NCBI GenBank assembly: GCA_017437205.1
Contig: JAFSBP010000108.1
Location: 1-15,003, forward strand
Direction: 5' to 3'
Source of the DNA: Lachnospiraceae bacterium
Lineage (GTDB): Bacteria > Bacillota > Clostridia > Lachnospirales > Lachnospiraceae
Length of the DNA stretch: 15,003 nucleotides
A model generated the notes under the pieces. The model did not search any database, was not told where the DNA came from, and was given only the letters and a program-made list of their open reading frames with translations. Positions 7,299 through 15,003 of the stretch are shown here, piece by piece; position 1 is the stretch's first letter; each line of letters begins with the position of its first letter. The position numbers were made by a program, and so were the translations under genes.

Positions 7299-8180
7299 AT
7301 GAATTACAACTACATGCTCTATTTTTCTGTGTTGGCACAGACAGAACACTACACAACCGCTGCTGCACGATTGGGAATCTCTCAACCGGCACTGAGCAGC
7401 GCTATCCGTAACCTAGAAAATGCTCTGGGCGGAGTAAAGTTATTCAAAAAAGTGGGAAGAAACATCCAGCTAACTGACGAAGGGCGCTTTTATCAGAAAA
7501 CGGTAGACGAGGCAATCCACAAACTTCATAGTGCCTCCTTATTATTGCGTGACAGCAAAACTTTAGCCCCGATCGTAATTCGTATGGGAATTGTATCCGG
7601 AACCCTAGACGGACTGTTGGCCAGTCAGATCGTGCAATATTCCCGTAACAATAGCCGCATTCGTTTTCACATAACCGAAAGTTCATCCGAAAATCTGATG
7701 GAACTGGTTCGTCAGGAAAAACTGGATATGGCCATTGTTGATGCTTCCGACCGCGACCGCAGTCTTCACTTCCGCAAACTTTACCAACGTGATTTCTTCG
7801 TCGCAATGCCCTGTACGCACCCCCTCGCAATCCGATCCTACATCGAGCCTCAAGAAGTAATCTCGGAACCTCAGGTGGTATTCAATTATAACGTTGACAA
7901 GAGTTTTCTGGAATGGACTACCGGCTCACCTTCCGATGCAGCCGTTATCTGTACCGTAGATACCTCTCGCGCCGCATTGGATCTAGTGTCTGCCGGTTTG
8001 GGTATCACTTTCATCCCAAACGAATGCGTAGAACCACGTCCAGGTATCGCCTATGTTCCTCTAAAGAACTGGCATCAAGCCCTTTACATGTGCATCCTCT
8101 ACGACAAATGGTTGGAACAACCCATCTGGGATTTTATTGAACTGGTTGTAAAAACCATTCGCGAGAAAAAATGTCAATGA
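7299..8180 (+). CDS. LysR-family transcriptional regulator, probably of the hydrogenase operon
   Basis: A 293-residue LysR-type regulator. Residues 1-60 are the winged helix-turn-helix: YFSVLAQTEHYTTAAARLGI, then SQPALSSAIRNLENALGG, then LF and LTDEG, the family's standard order. Residues about 90-290 form the periplasmic-binding-protein-like effector domain (IRMGIVSGTLDG, LDMAIVDAS, SAGLGITFIPN). Start ATG 7299 has GGAG 7 nt upstream. It is transcribed away from hydC across a 190-bp shared intergenic region with overlapping promoters. By the usual LysR rule it should control the hydCBA operon and itself; that is inference. The effector cannot be read from the sequence. The gene ends 16 bp from the convergent XRE-HipA gene, with no room for a separate terminator. 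Confidence 0.9.
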   Translation: MNYNYMLYFSVLAQTEHYTTAAARLGISQPALSSAIRNLENALGGVKLFKKVGRNIQLTDEGRFYQKTVDEAIHKLHSASLLLRDSKTLAPIVIRMGIVSGTLDGLLASQIVQYSRNNSRIRFHITESSSENLMELVRQEKLDMAIVDASDRDRSLHFRKLYQRDFFVAMPCTHPLAIRSYIEPQEVISEPQVVFNYNVDKSFLEWTTGSPSDAAVICTVDTSRAALDLVSAGLGITFIPNECVEPRPGIAYVPLKNWHQALYMCILYDKWLEQPIWDFIELVVKTIREKKCQ

Positions 8181-8196
8181 CTCTATTGATTTTCTT

Positions 8197-9594
8197 TTAA
8201 CGCTCTTGATCAGGAACTTTCCTTGTCCTAACCGGAATTGCAAGCAACTTCCTTACCCTTGTGTCCAGCACATTTTCAATCGCTGTCAGATGTTCCTCCG
8301 GCAGATTCAACTTCGGATGCCGCTCAAATTTGAACCCGATCATGCGCCTGAGCTGTTCTTTCTGCTTCGCGCCCATCACCGCTTTGCACACTTCCTCAAA
8401 GGAAATATTGTACGGATTTGATCGTGTCTTAGCATATTCATCTAACGTTGGTATATCTTCTCTTCCCGCAAAACAGAAGAGCGATAAGCCGTGGTCAAAA
8501 ATTGGCGCAGGCGCAATCACCTCGCCAGTATGATTATCTCTGAGTACGCCAAAGTTACCGAAATGACGGTCTTCATTGTAAATCAGCGCGTCAAAAACGA
8601 GCATACTTCGAATCTGCTCTCCAAAGTCTTTGCCCTTAGCATCGTAATACTCAAGACATTTTTGAATACCACCGGTCTTCACTATCCGGCCAATCGGAAC
8701 ATACGAAACATCTTTATTCGTAAACAACGCACACTTGGACGCGGTAATTCCTTTCCAGTTTTCAAGGTCATAATGCACTGCATTCAGACGCATTCTCTCT
8801 GCGATTTGAGATGCATAATACTCGCAGTAAGGCTCTCTTCCGGCATTGGAAGCACCACTGGTTCCACCCTTATAAAGATAGATTCCCTCGTTCTCCACGT
8901 ATCTCCATGCCTTGGGAAGCATGCCGTTTGTGGTCAACTCAGGCGACGTGGTAAATACCTGTTTGCTCTGCCCCGCACCCGTGTATGCAACCAATGCCAA
9001 CATCTCTGAGAAGCGGTTTTCATATAGATTGAATTGCTCAAAAGAGCCTTCAAACCCATCCGGAACAACCCAGTAACTGTCATTCAACGACAGTCCCTTA
9101 CACACGTCGATAATGCCCTTTGTATCATTATGGCTCAGTCCCAGCGTCTTCAAGATCTCGTCTACAAACGTGCGGTTTTTCGGAATAACTCTTCGTTCCA
9201 GCCACTTAATGATACCTTCATTTGTCAACTCCAAATCAAGAGGCATTAGATATTTAAGGTCTTCATTTACAGACAAAATTTCTGCGACAAGACCTTCTAA
9301 TCCACGCTTCTCCATCGAGAAACGAATCAGTTCCGTATCATAAATACGAAGGCTATAAACACTGCTCATCGGCTCCTCCTTATCTTCAAGAAATATCGTC
9401 ATATCTTTTCCCAGTGCTGCAGTAATCTTAATCAGCATATCTACTGTCAGATTCTGCGCACCGCTCTCCAATCGGCAGATATTGGATCGCTGTGTTCCGA
9501 TCATGCGGGCCAGTTCCGCCTGCGAAATTCCCTTTTCTAATCTCGCCTCCACGAGCTGTGAAATGATTTCTCTTCTCTTTTTCTGCTCATCCAT
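8197..9594 (-). CDS. XRE helix-turn-helix / HipA-like kinase fusion protein
   Basis: A 465-residue protein joining a DNA-binding domain to a HipA-type Ser/Thr kinase. Residues about 8-68 are an XRE helix-turn-helix (ISQAELARMIGTQRSNICRL, then SGAQNLTVDMLIKI). A linker and middle domain with a SYWV motif follow, then the kinase lobe. The kinase features seen are a candidate ATP-binding Lys242 in YKGGTSG, the catalytic segment NEDRHFGN (D342, N347) and the metal-binding D367 in IFDHG. In HipBA systems the antitoxin HipB is a separate XRE protein; here it is fused. The start is ATG 9594, with GGAGGT 7 nt upstream; an ORF extension to 9675 would run through the operator and promoter. It may be a self-repressing toxin/antitoxin in one chain or a kinase-regulator of another pathway; the role is not known. 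A decayed relative lies at 721-945. Confidence 0.85.
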   Translation of the reverse strand: MDEQKKRREIISQLVEARLEKGISQAELARMIGTQRSNICRLESGAQNLTVDMLIKITAALGKDMTIFLEDKEEPMSSVYSLRIYDTELIRFSMEKRGLEGLVAEILSVNEDLKYLMPLDLELTNEGIIKWLERRVIPKNRTFVDEILKTLGLSHNDTKGIIDVCKGLSLNDSYWVVPDGFEGSFEQFNLYENRFSEMLALVAYTGAGQSKQVFTTSPELTTNGMLPKAWRYVENEGIYLYKGGTSGASNAGREPYCEYYASQIAERMRLNAVHYDLENWKGITASKCALFTNKDVSYVPIGRIVKTGGIQKCLEYYDAKGKDFGEQIRSMLVFDALIYNEDRHFGNFGVLRDNHTGEVIAPAPIFDHGLSLFCFAGREDIPTLDEYAKTRSNPYNISFEEVCKAVMGAKQKEQLRRMIGFKFERHPKLNLPEEHLTAIENVLDTRVRKLLAIPVRTRKVPDQER

Positions 9595-9615
9595 TGAATT
9601 CACCTCCAACATCGT

Positions 9616-9653
9616 TTGCATATATGTTATCATAAATGATAACATATATGCAA
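9616..9653. promoter_or_regulatory. Perfect 17-bp palindrome, likely operator of the XRE-HipA gene
   Basis: TTGCATATATGTTATCA (9616-9632) and its exact complement (9637-9653) flank a TAAA centre. It lies 22 bp upstream of the XRE-HipA start and covers the candidate -10, so a dimeric XRE protein bound there would block transcription. HipB-type operators are also TATC-containing dyads. The 34 paired positions without a mismatch make chance very unlikely. Confidence 0.75.
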
Positions 9654-9665
9654 GCCCTTTGGCAA
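9636..9665 (-). promoter_or_regulatory. Probable XRE-HipA promoter
   Basis: On the minus strand TTGCCA (9665-9660) and TATCAT (9641-9636) are 18 nt apart; each differs from consensus at one base. The -10 lies in the centre of the 17-bp palindrome, which is consistent with autorepression. Confidence 0.55.
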
Positions 9666-9683
9666 TAAAAAGCAAAATATCTG

Positions 9684-9712
9684 TTGAGTTTTAATAAACA
9701 TTGGGATATAAT
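9684..9712 (+). promoter_or_regulatory. Promoter of the structured ncRNA
   Basis: TTGAGT (9684-9689) and a perfect TATAAT (9707-9712) are exactly 17 nt apart on the plus strand. Transcription should start about 9719. It is divergent from the XRE-HipA promoter, and the two -35 boxes are only about 18 bp apart. Confidence 0.75.
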
Positions 9713-9718
9713 AGCATT

Positions 9719-9953
9719 GAGTGAAGAGCTCCGTGAAGCGGCACGATAAGCTGTGCTGTGCTCAGGCAGGATAAATTCTGAGACTTAAGATGTTCGGAAG
9801 GACATTGAGCCCCTACCAGGGAGAATGGTAAGTCCGCGCCGGGGACTTAAAGTTCCGGCGACCATGAGATATTCGGAAGGATATCGAGGCTGACAGCCAG
9901 CATAAAACCGCCAAACAACAGCGCTAGATTTTATAATCTGGCGCTCTTTTTTT
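9719..9953 (+). ncRNA. Structured non-coding RNA, about 235 nt, with duplicated TCGGAAGG hairpin
   Basis: The interval is bounded by a consensus promoter and a strong terminator and has no credible ORF with a ribosome binding site. Hairpins seen in order are CGGCAC/GTGCTG (9739-9758), CTCAG/CTGAG (9761-9782), GATGT/ACATT around loop TCGGAAGG (9789-9806), TACCA/TGGTA (9814-9830), CGCCGG/CCGGCG (9837-9860), GATAT/ATATC around the same TCGGAAGG loop (9868-9885), GGCT/AGCC (9888-9898), and the terminator stem. The two TCGGAAGG hairpins differ by paired changes that keep the stems, which is direct evidence for selected structure. It does not look like 6S RNA (no long rod), tmRNA, RNase P or SRP RNA. 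Its size and complexity fit large Firmicute ncRNAs such as the raiA-motif class, but I cannot confirm any family. It precedes no co-directional gene, so it is probably a trans-acting RNA and not a riboswitch. Confidence 0.75.
9920..9953 (+). terminator. Terminator of the structured ncRNA
   Basis: AGCGCTAGATT (9920-9930) pairs with AATCTGGCGCT (9935-9945) with a single T-G wobble and a 4-nt loop. It is followed by seven T residues at 9947-9953. This is a textbook rho-independent terminator on the plus strand. Confidence 0.9.
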
Positions 9954-10053
9954 GAACACAGGGCGTAAAATAGCTACACTTCTCACTGGAAGTTTCCAAA
10001 AAGTGTGCCCAAATCGTGCCCAGTACGCTATTCTTTTTGCCTTTTTCGCATGC

Positions 10054-10084
10054 AAAAAGGCTCCCCGGAAAAGTCCGGGAAGCC
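10054..10084 (-). terminator. Terminator of the str operon after tuf
   Basis: On the minus strand GGCTTCCCGGA (10084-10074) pairs with TCCGGGGAGCC (10069-10059) around a 4-nt loop, followed by five T residues (10058-10054). It begins 25 nt after the tuf stop. It faces the ncRNA terminator about 100 bp away, so the two convergent units are each closed off. Confidence 0.88.
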
Positions 10085-10109
10085 TTGATTTTGTTAGGTT
10101 TTTTCGAGA

Positions 10110-11303
10110 TTACTCGATGATGTTAGCAACGGTACCAGCACCTACGGTACGTCCACCCTCACGGATAGCGAAACGCAGACCCTGCTCCATAGCTACGGGC
10201 TTGATCAGCTCAACGGTCATCTCTACGTTGTCACCAGGCATGCACATCTCGGTACCCTCGGGCAGCTGGCAAAGACCGGTAACGTCAGTTGTACGGAAGT
10301 AGAACTGAGGTCTGTAGTTGTTGAAGAAAGGAGTATGACGGCCACCCTCTTCCTTGGTCAGAACGTAAACCTGAGCGGTGAACTTGGTATGAGGGTTAAC
10401 AGTACCGGGCTTAACCAAACACTGTCCTCTCTCGATCTCGGTTCTCTGAACACCACGAAGCAGAGCACCAATGTTATCACCAGCCTGGCCCTCGTCCAGA
10501 AGCTTGTGGAACATCTCAACACCGGTACATACTACGGTACGCTTCTCTTCCTTCAGACCAACGATCTCTACGTTATCAGATACATGGATAACACCACGCT
10601 CTACACGGCCGGTAGCAACGGTACCACGACCGGTAATGGAGAATACGTCCTCGACAGGCATCAGGAAAGGCTTGTCAACGTCACGCTCGGGATCGGGAAT
10701 ATAAGACTCGATCTCGTTGAACAGATCAAGGATTCTATCGCCCCACTTGCTATCGGGATCCTGCAGAGCCATCAGTGCGGAACCCTGAACGATAGGGGTG
10801 TCATCTCCGGGGAACTCGTACTCGTTCAGCAGCTCACGGATCTCCATGTCTACCAGCTCAAGCAGCTCCTCGTCATCAACCATATCACACTTGTTCATGA
10901 ATACTACAACGTAGGGAACGCCTACCTGACGAGCAAGCAGGATGTGCTCACGGGTCTGAGCCATAACACCATCGGTAGCAGCTACAACAAGGATAGCACC
11001 ATCCATCTGTGCAGCACCGGTGATCATGTTCTTAACGTAGTCAGCATGTCCGGGGCAGTCTACGTGTGCGTAGTGACGGGTAGGGGTCTCGTACTCTACG
11101 TGAGAGGTGGAGATTGTGATACCACGTGCACGCTCCTCGGGAGCCTTGTCGATCTTGTCGAATGCAACCTGCTCGCCCAGACCATATCTCTTGTTCAGAG
11201 TGTAGGTGATAGCAGCGGTCAAAGTGGTCTTACCATGGTCTACGTGGCCAATGGTACCAATGTTACAATGGGGCTTACTTCTTTCGAACTTAGCTTTAGC
11301 CAT
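10110..11303 (-). CDS. tuf: Translation elongation factor Tu
   Basis: The 397-residue GTPase that delivers aminoacyl-tRNA to the ribosome. The GTP-binding motifs are intact: GHVDHGKTT (19-27), the switch I region RARGITI (58-64), DCPGHADYV (82-90) with the catalytic His86, and NKCD (137-140). The beta-barrel domains II and III follow, with the C-terminal [10 protein letters not shown]. Length is standard for the family. Start ATG 11303 is preceded by AAGGAGG. It is the last gene of rpsL-rpsG-fusA-tuf; the 107-bp gap after fusA holds its own strong promoter, so it is made both from the operon and independently. Confidence 0.98.
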   Translation of the reverse strand: MAKAKFERSKPHCNIGTIGHVDHGKTTLTAAITYTLNKRYGLGEQVAFDKIDKAPEERARGITISTSHVEYETPTRHYAHVDCPGHADYVKNMITGAAQMDGAILVVAATDGVMAQTREHILLARQVGVPYVVVFMNKCDMVDDEELLELVDMEIRELLNEYEFPGDDTPIVQGSALMALQDPDSKWGDRILDLFNEIESYIPDPERDVDKPFLMPVEDVFSITGRGTVATGRVERGVIHVSDNVEIVGLKEEKRTVVCTGVEMFHKLLDEGQAGDNIGALLRGVQRTEIERGQCLVKPGTVNPHTKFTAQVYVLTKEEGGRHTPFFNNYRPQFYFRTTDVTGLCQLPEGTEMCMPGDNVEMTVELIKPVAMEQGLRFAIREGGRTVGAGTVANIIE

Positions 11304-11369
11304 TTTTGAAATCCTCCTTAAACTTTCCCTATTTGGGTGTTTTCATAGTTTGCAAATTAAACTGAGTCT

Positions 11370-11398
11370 ATTATAGTGCATAAGTCTTTATTTTTCAA
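11370..11398 (-). promoter_or_regulatory. tuf promoter
   Basis: On the minus strand TTGAAA (11398-11393) and a perfect TATAAT (11375-11370) are 17 nt apart. They lie in the fusA-tuf gap, giving tuf extra transcription beyond the operon. The leader is about 60 nt. Confidence 0.85.
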
Positions 11399-11405
11399 GA
11401 CTTAT
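11380..11405. repeat. 9-bp inverted repeat overlapping the tuf -35
   Basis: ATAAGTCTT (11380-11388) and AAGACTTAT (11397-11405) are perfect complements separated by 8 nt. The repeat begins 5 nt after the fusA stop and covers the tuf -35 and much of the spacer. It could be an operator, or an RNA hairpin at the end of fusA. No T-run follows on the minus strand, so it is not a strong terminator. Confidence 0.55.
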
Positions 11406-11410
11406 TTTCA

Positions 11411-13528
11411 TTATTTTGCCTTTTCGGCAAGAACTTTTTCCTGTACGTTCTTCGGAACCTTCTCGAAGTTGTTGAAGAACATGGAATAGGATGCACGACC
11501 CTGGGTCTTGGAACGCAGGTCGGTTGCGTAACCGAACATCTCGGCAAGCGGTACATAACCCTTGATCAGCTTCGCGCCGTTGATATCCTCGAAGGACTCG
11601 ATACGACCGCGACGGGAGTTGATATCACCGATAACATCACCCATATACTGTTCAGGAGTGCTAACCTCTACACGCATGATCGGCTCAAGGAGTACGGGGT
11701 TGGACTTTCTCATTGCATCCTTGAATGCCATGGAACCAGCGATGTGGAATGCCATCTCGGAGGAGTCAACCTCGTGGTAGGAACCGTCATAGCAGTTTGC
11801 CTTAACACCAAGAACTTCATATCCGCCCAGAACACCGGACTTCATTGCTTCCTGAATACCGTCATCAACTGCGGGGATATATTCCTTCGGAATAGCACCA
11901 CCGACAACGGTGCTTACGAACTCGTAAGTCTTCTCGCCGTTGGGATCCATGGGCTCGAAGATCACCTTACAGTGACCGTACTGTCCACGTCCACCGGACT
12001 GCTTAGCGTACTTGGAATCAACCTCTACGCGACCGCCGAAGGACTCCTTATATGCTACCTGAGGCTTACCAACGTTTGCCTCAACCTTGAACTCACGAAG
12101 CAGACGGTCAACGATGATTTCCAGGTGAAGCTCACCCATACCAGCGATGATGGTCTGTCCGGTCTCATGGTTGGTGGACACACGGAAGGTAGGATCCTCC
12201 TCTGCAAGCTTTGCAAGAGCCTCACCCATCTTGTCCTGACCAGCCTTGGTCTTAGGCTCGATAGCGATATCGATAACGGGCTCAGGGAACTCCATGGACT
12301 CAAGGATTACGGGGTGCTGATCATCGCAAAGGGTATCACCGGTGGTGGTGAACTTGCAGCCTACTGCTGCTGCGATATCGCCGGAGTAAACCTTGTCCAG
12401 CTCCATTCTCTTGTTTGCATGCATCTGAAGAATACGGCCGATACGCTCCTTCTTATTCTTCGTTGCGTTCAGTACGTAGGAACCGGAGTTCATGGTACCG
12501 GAGTAAACGCGGAAGTAAGCAAGCTTACCTACGAAGGGGTCAGCCATGATCTTGAATGCCAGAGCGGAGAAGGGCTCCTCATCAGAGGAATGTCTCTCAA
12601 TCTCGTTTCCTTCCATGTCAACGCCCTTGATAGCGGGGATGTCAACAGGGGAGGGCATATACTCAAGAATAGCATCCAGAAGCTTCTGGATACCTCTGTT
12701 GCGGTATGCGGAACCGCAGCATACGGGAACTGCAGTACACTCGCAGGTTCCCTTACGAAGAGCTGCCTTCAGAGCCTCTACAGAAGGCTCCTCGCCCTCC
12801 AGATACTCCATCATCAGGTCATCGTCAAGCTCGCAGATCTTCTCTACCAACTCAGTACGATACAGCTCTGCGTCATCCTGCATATCTGCAGGGATGTCGG
12901 TAACGGTGATATCCTCACCCTTATCATCATTGTAAATATAAGCTTTCATCTCGAACAGGTCGATGATGCCCTTGAACTCATCCTCCTTGCCGATCGGCAA
13001 CTCAAGGATGATGGCATTCTTACGAAGTCTGTTACGAATCTGCTCTACAGCGCCGTAGAAATCTGCACCCATGATGTCCATCTTGTTGATGTACGCCATA
13101 CGGGGTACGTTGTAAGTGTCAGCCTGACGCCATACGTTCTCAGACTGAGGCTCTACACCACCCTTTGCGCAGAATACGCCGACTGCACCGTCAAGTACAC
13201 GCAGTGAACGCTCAACCTCTACGGTGAAGTCTACGTGTCCGGGAGTATCGATGATGTTGATACGATGCTCCAGTGCACCGGGCTTCTCCTTTGTGAACTG
13301 CTGCTGAGTCCAATGACAAGTGGTAGCTGCAGTTGTGATGGTAATACCACGCTCCTGCTCCTGGGCCATCCAGTCCATGGTAGCAGTACCTTCGTGGGTA
13401 TCACCGATCTTGTAGTTAACACCGGTATAGTAAAGGATACGCTCGGACAGGGTAGTCTTACCTGCATCGATGTGCGCCATAATACCAATGTTTCTAGTTC
13501 TCTCCAATGGATATTCTCTTCCAGCCAA
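11411..13528 (-). CDS. fusA: Translation elongation factor G
   Basis: The 705-residue GTPase that drives ribosomal translocation and, with ribosome recycling factor, subunit splitting. Motifs seen are AHIDAGKTT (P-loop, 18-26), QERGITI (switch I), DTPGHVDFT (switch II) and NKMD, followed by domains II-V ending near [17 protein letters not shown] place the start at the TTG codon at 13528, giving [20 protein letters not shown], the usual EF-G N-terminus. AAGGAGG lies 8 nt upstream of it. An upstream in-frame TTG at 13549 has no ribosome binding site and would swallow the real one. Third gene of the str operon; its TTG start is 33 nt after the rpsG stop. Confidence 0.97.
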   Translation of the reverse strand: MAGREYPLERTRNIGIMAHIDAGKTTLSERILYYTGVNYKIGDTHEGTATMDWMAQEQERGITITTAATTCHWTQQQFTKEKPGALEHRINIIDTPGHVDFTVEVERSLRVLDGAVGVFCAKGGVEPQSENVWRQADTYNVPRMAYINKMDIMGADFYGAVEQIRNRLRKNAIILELPIGKEDEFKGIIDLFEMKAYIYNDDKGEDITVTDIPADMQDDAELYRTELVEKICELDDDLMMEYLEGEEPSVEALKAALRKGTCECTAVPVCCGSAYRNRGIQKLLDAILEYMPSPVDIPAIKGVDMEGNEIERHSSDEEPFSALAFKIMADPFVGKLAYFRVYSGTMNSGSYVLNATKNKKERIGRILQMHANKRMELDKVYSGDIAAAVGCKFTTTGDTLCDDQHPVILESMEFPEPVIDIAIEPKTKAGQDKMGEALAKLAEEDPTFRVSTNHETGQTIIAGMGELHLEIIVDRLLREFKVEANVGKPQVAYKESFGGRVEVDSKYAKQSGGRGQYGHCKVIFEPMDPNGEKTYEFVSTVVGGAIPKEYIPAVDDGIQEAMKSGVLGGYEVLGVKANCYDGSYHEVDSSEMAFHIAGSMAFKDAMRKSNPVLLEPIMRVEVSTPEQYMGDVIGDINSRRGRIESFEDINGAKLIKGYVPLAEMFGYATDLRSKTQGRASYSMFFNNFEKVPKNVQEKVLAEKAK

Positions 13529-13561
13529 AGGTAATTCCTCCTTTATCAAACAAAGCGGTAA

Positions 13562-14235
<674 letters not shown>

Positions 14236-14649
14236 TTACTTCTTAGGACGCTTTGCGCCGTACTTGGAACGAGCCTGACGTCTGTTTGCAACGCCTGCTG
14301 TATCCAGGGTTCCTCTGATGATGTGGTAACGGGTACCGGGCAAGTCCTTTACACGGCCGCCACGAATCAGAACAACGCTGTGCTCCTGAAGATTGTGACC
14401 TTCACCGGGAATGTAGCTGGTAACTTCGATTCCGTTGGAAAGACGAACTCTGGCAATCTTTCTGAGTGCGGAGTTAGGTTTCTTAGGGGTAGTCGTCTTA
14501 ACTGCGGTGCACACGCCTCTCTTCTGAGGAGAGCTAACATCGGTAGCCTTCTTCTGCAAAGAGTTAAATCCCTTCTGCAGTGCAGGTGCGGTGGACTTCT
14601 TCTCGGACGTCTGTCTTCCCTTTCTCACTAACTGGTTGAATGTAGGCAT
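14236..14649 (-). CDS. rpsL: 30S ribosomal protein S12
   Basis: The 137-residue decoding-centre protein. Conserved segments are [43 protein letters not shown] and [13 protein letters not shown]. The N-terminal insertion (about 15-40) is typical of Gram-positive S12. The lysines whose mutation gives streptomycin resistance (K43 and K88 in E. coli numbering, in PKKPNS and RVKDLPG) are wild type, so the sequence predicts no rpsL-based resistance. The ATG at 14649 has AGGAGGTG 6 nt upstream. A 52-codon in-frame extension reaching 14805 runs across the promoter and is not translated. First gene of the str operon. Confidence 0.97.
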   Translation of the reverse strand: MPTFNQLVRKGRQTSEKKSTAPALQKGFNSLQKKATDVSSPQKRGVCTAVKTTTPKKPNSALRKIARVRLSNGIEVTSYIPGEGHNLQEHSVVLIRGGRVKDLPGTRYHIIRGTLDTAGVANRRQARSKYGAKRPKK

Positions 14650-14751
14650 TCTTTTCACCTCCTGTGGTTTTTTGCTTCTTTTGCCTGATGGTTGCTGTTC
14701 ATCAGCGATTTGCGCGCAACAAAAAACAACGCAATTTGCGCACGCTGTTAT

Positions 14752-14780
14752 ATTATAGCGATTGCGGGGATGGTTGTCAA
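14752..14780 (-). promoter_or_regulatory. str operon (rpsL) promoter
   Basis: On the minus strand a perfect TTGACA (14780-14775) and a perfect TATAAT (14757-14752) are exactly 17 nt apart. This is an ideal sigma-A promoter, as expected for ribosomal genes. The leader to rpsL is about 95 nt and contains GC-rich repeats (GCGCAAATTGCG and GTTGCGCGCAA around 14708-14745) that could fold. Confidence 0.93.
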
Positions 14781-14801
14781 GGATTATTTTCTCAAAATTT
14801 A

Positions 14802-14861
14802 TCAATTTGACTTATAATCATTTTGTACATGTCCAACGATCACAATGGCAAGGTACATCAT
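14802..14861 (-). CDS. Possible 19-codon micro-ORF overlapping the truA stop
   Basis: The truA end contains AAGGAGG followed closely by ATGATG, and the TGA of truA lies inside that ATGATG. The frame opened there ([19 protein letters not shown]) stops at 14802. The arrangement is that of a translationally coupled gene, and the first half of the peptide is hydrophobic. At 19 residues it may be a real small peptide, the remains of a longer gene that once followed truA, or chance. It ends just before the str promoter. Confidence 0.3.
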   Translation of the reverse strand: MMYLAIVIVGHVQNDYKSN

Positions 14862-15003
14862 CTTCCTCCTTCGTATTCCACCCTCACCAACGTAAGCCCC
14901 TTCGCCGGTGCCATCGGCCCGGCCTTCCATCGATCTTTTGCCGCGAGAATCGTTTTGATCTCCTCCGGATTCATCGCACCTATTCCGACCTCCAAAATAG
15001 TTC
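14858..15003 (-). CDS. truA: tRNA pseudouridine synthase A, C-terminal end (runs off window)
   Basis: Forty-seven codons plus stop, open to the right edge. The tail reads [20 protein letters not shown], then [19 protein letters not shown], ending EGGR. This matches the conserved C-terminus of TruA (the pattern vG.G, iL..kdR..ag..aPa.GL.L..V.Y), the enzyme that makes pseudouridine at positions 38-40 of tRNA anticodon stems. The catalytic Asp lies outside the window. It is upstream of and co-directional with the str operon, but the strong rpsL promoter makes that operon independent. Confidence 0.88.
   Translation of the reverse strand, partial: TILEVGIGAMNPEEIKTILAAKDRWKAGPMAPAKGLTLVRVEYEGGR

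Noticed and set aside
9595..9675. N-terminal extension of the XRE-HipA protein by 27 codons
   Set aside because: It runs through the operator and promoter. ATG 9594 has GGAGGT at 7 nt and begins directly before the HTH domain.
9719..9953. 6S RNA, SRP RNA, tmRNA, T-box or RNase P identity for the structured RNA
   Set aside because: There is no long closing rod (6S), no SRP GGTCAGG...AGCAGCC core despite a GGAAGG loop, no tag ORF, no T-box AGGGTGGAACCGCG segment, and no RNase P core motif. There is also no gene directly downstream for a riboswitch to control.
10039..10061. Inverted repeat GCCTTTTT/AAAAAGGC next to the tuf terminator
   Set aside because: It is mostly formed by the terminator's own T-run pairing with a neighbouring T/A run; no separate function is needed.
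10335..11309. 324-codon open frame on the plus strand, antisense to tuf
   Set aside because: A shadow of EF-Tu codon usage, rich in Leu, Val, Thr and Asn with no domain pattern; tuf is certain.
11744..13207. 487-codon open frame on the plus strand, antisense to fusA
   Set aside because: It lies fully inside fusA, has no ribosome binding site or recognisable domain, and its composition follows from the codon bias of fusA on the other strand.
14650..14805. N-terminal extension of S12 by 52 codons
   Set aside because: It crosses the perfect rpsL promoter and leader. The ATG at 14649 has an ideal ribosome binding site and gives the standard S12 start.

Overview
The window looks like chromosomal DNA of an anaerobic Firmicute of class Clostridia, most likely a Lachnospiraceae-type gut bacterium. 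Three things suggest this: strong AGGAGG ribosome binding sites, Gram-positive-type S12 and EF-Tu, and a trimeric [FeFe] hydrogenase typical of fermentative anaerobes. This is an inference from gene content; no 16S rRNA is present.

Layout from left to right. (1) Positions 1-526 (minus) hold the N-terminal 175 codons of a solute-binding lipoprotein that runs off the window. (2) Positions 527-1080 hold no intact gene. They contain a rho-independent terminator (650-680), a scrambled remnant of a second XRE-HipA gene (721-945) and a short ORF fused to it. (3) Positions 1081-7108 (minus) are a metabolic block read as hydC-hydB-hydA, then a stand-alone AICAR transformylase, then a small ECF-type membrane protein. 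A LysR-type regulator (7299-8180, plus) is divergent from hydC, and its promoter overlaps the hydC promoter. (4) Positions 8197-9594 (minus) encode an XRE-HipA kinase fusion protein under a perfect 17-bp palindromic operator. (5) Positions 9719-9953 (plus) are a non-coding RNA of about 235 nt with its own consensus promoter and terminator; it carries two copies of one hairpin related by compensatory changes. (6) Positions 10054-14780 (minus) are the classical str operon rpsL-rpsG-fusA-tuf, with a perfect consensus promoter before rpsL, a second strong promoter before tuf and a terminator after tuf. (7) Positions 14858-15003 (minus) are the C-terminus of truA.

How the parts work together. HydABC is the electron-bifurcating or confurcating hydrogenase that couples ferredoxin and NADH to H2; the LysR protein is its likely regulator. 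The AICAR transformylase makes FAICAR for purine synthesis but has no IMP cyclohydrolase domain, so that step must be encoded elsewhere. The str operon is ordinary translation machinery. The regions with unexplained biology are the 9.6-10.0 kb structured RNA, the XRE-HipA gene with its operator, and the degraded paralogue about 7 kb away on the same strand.
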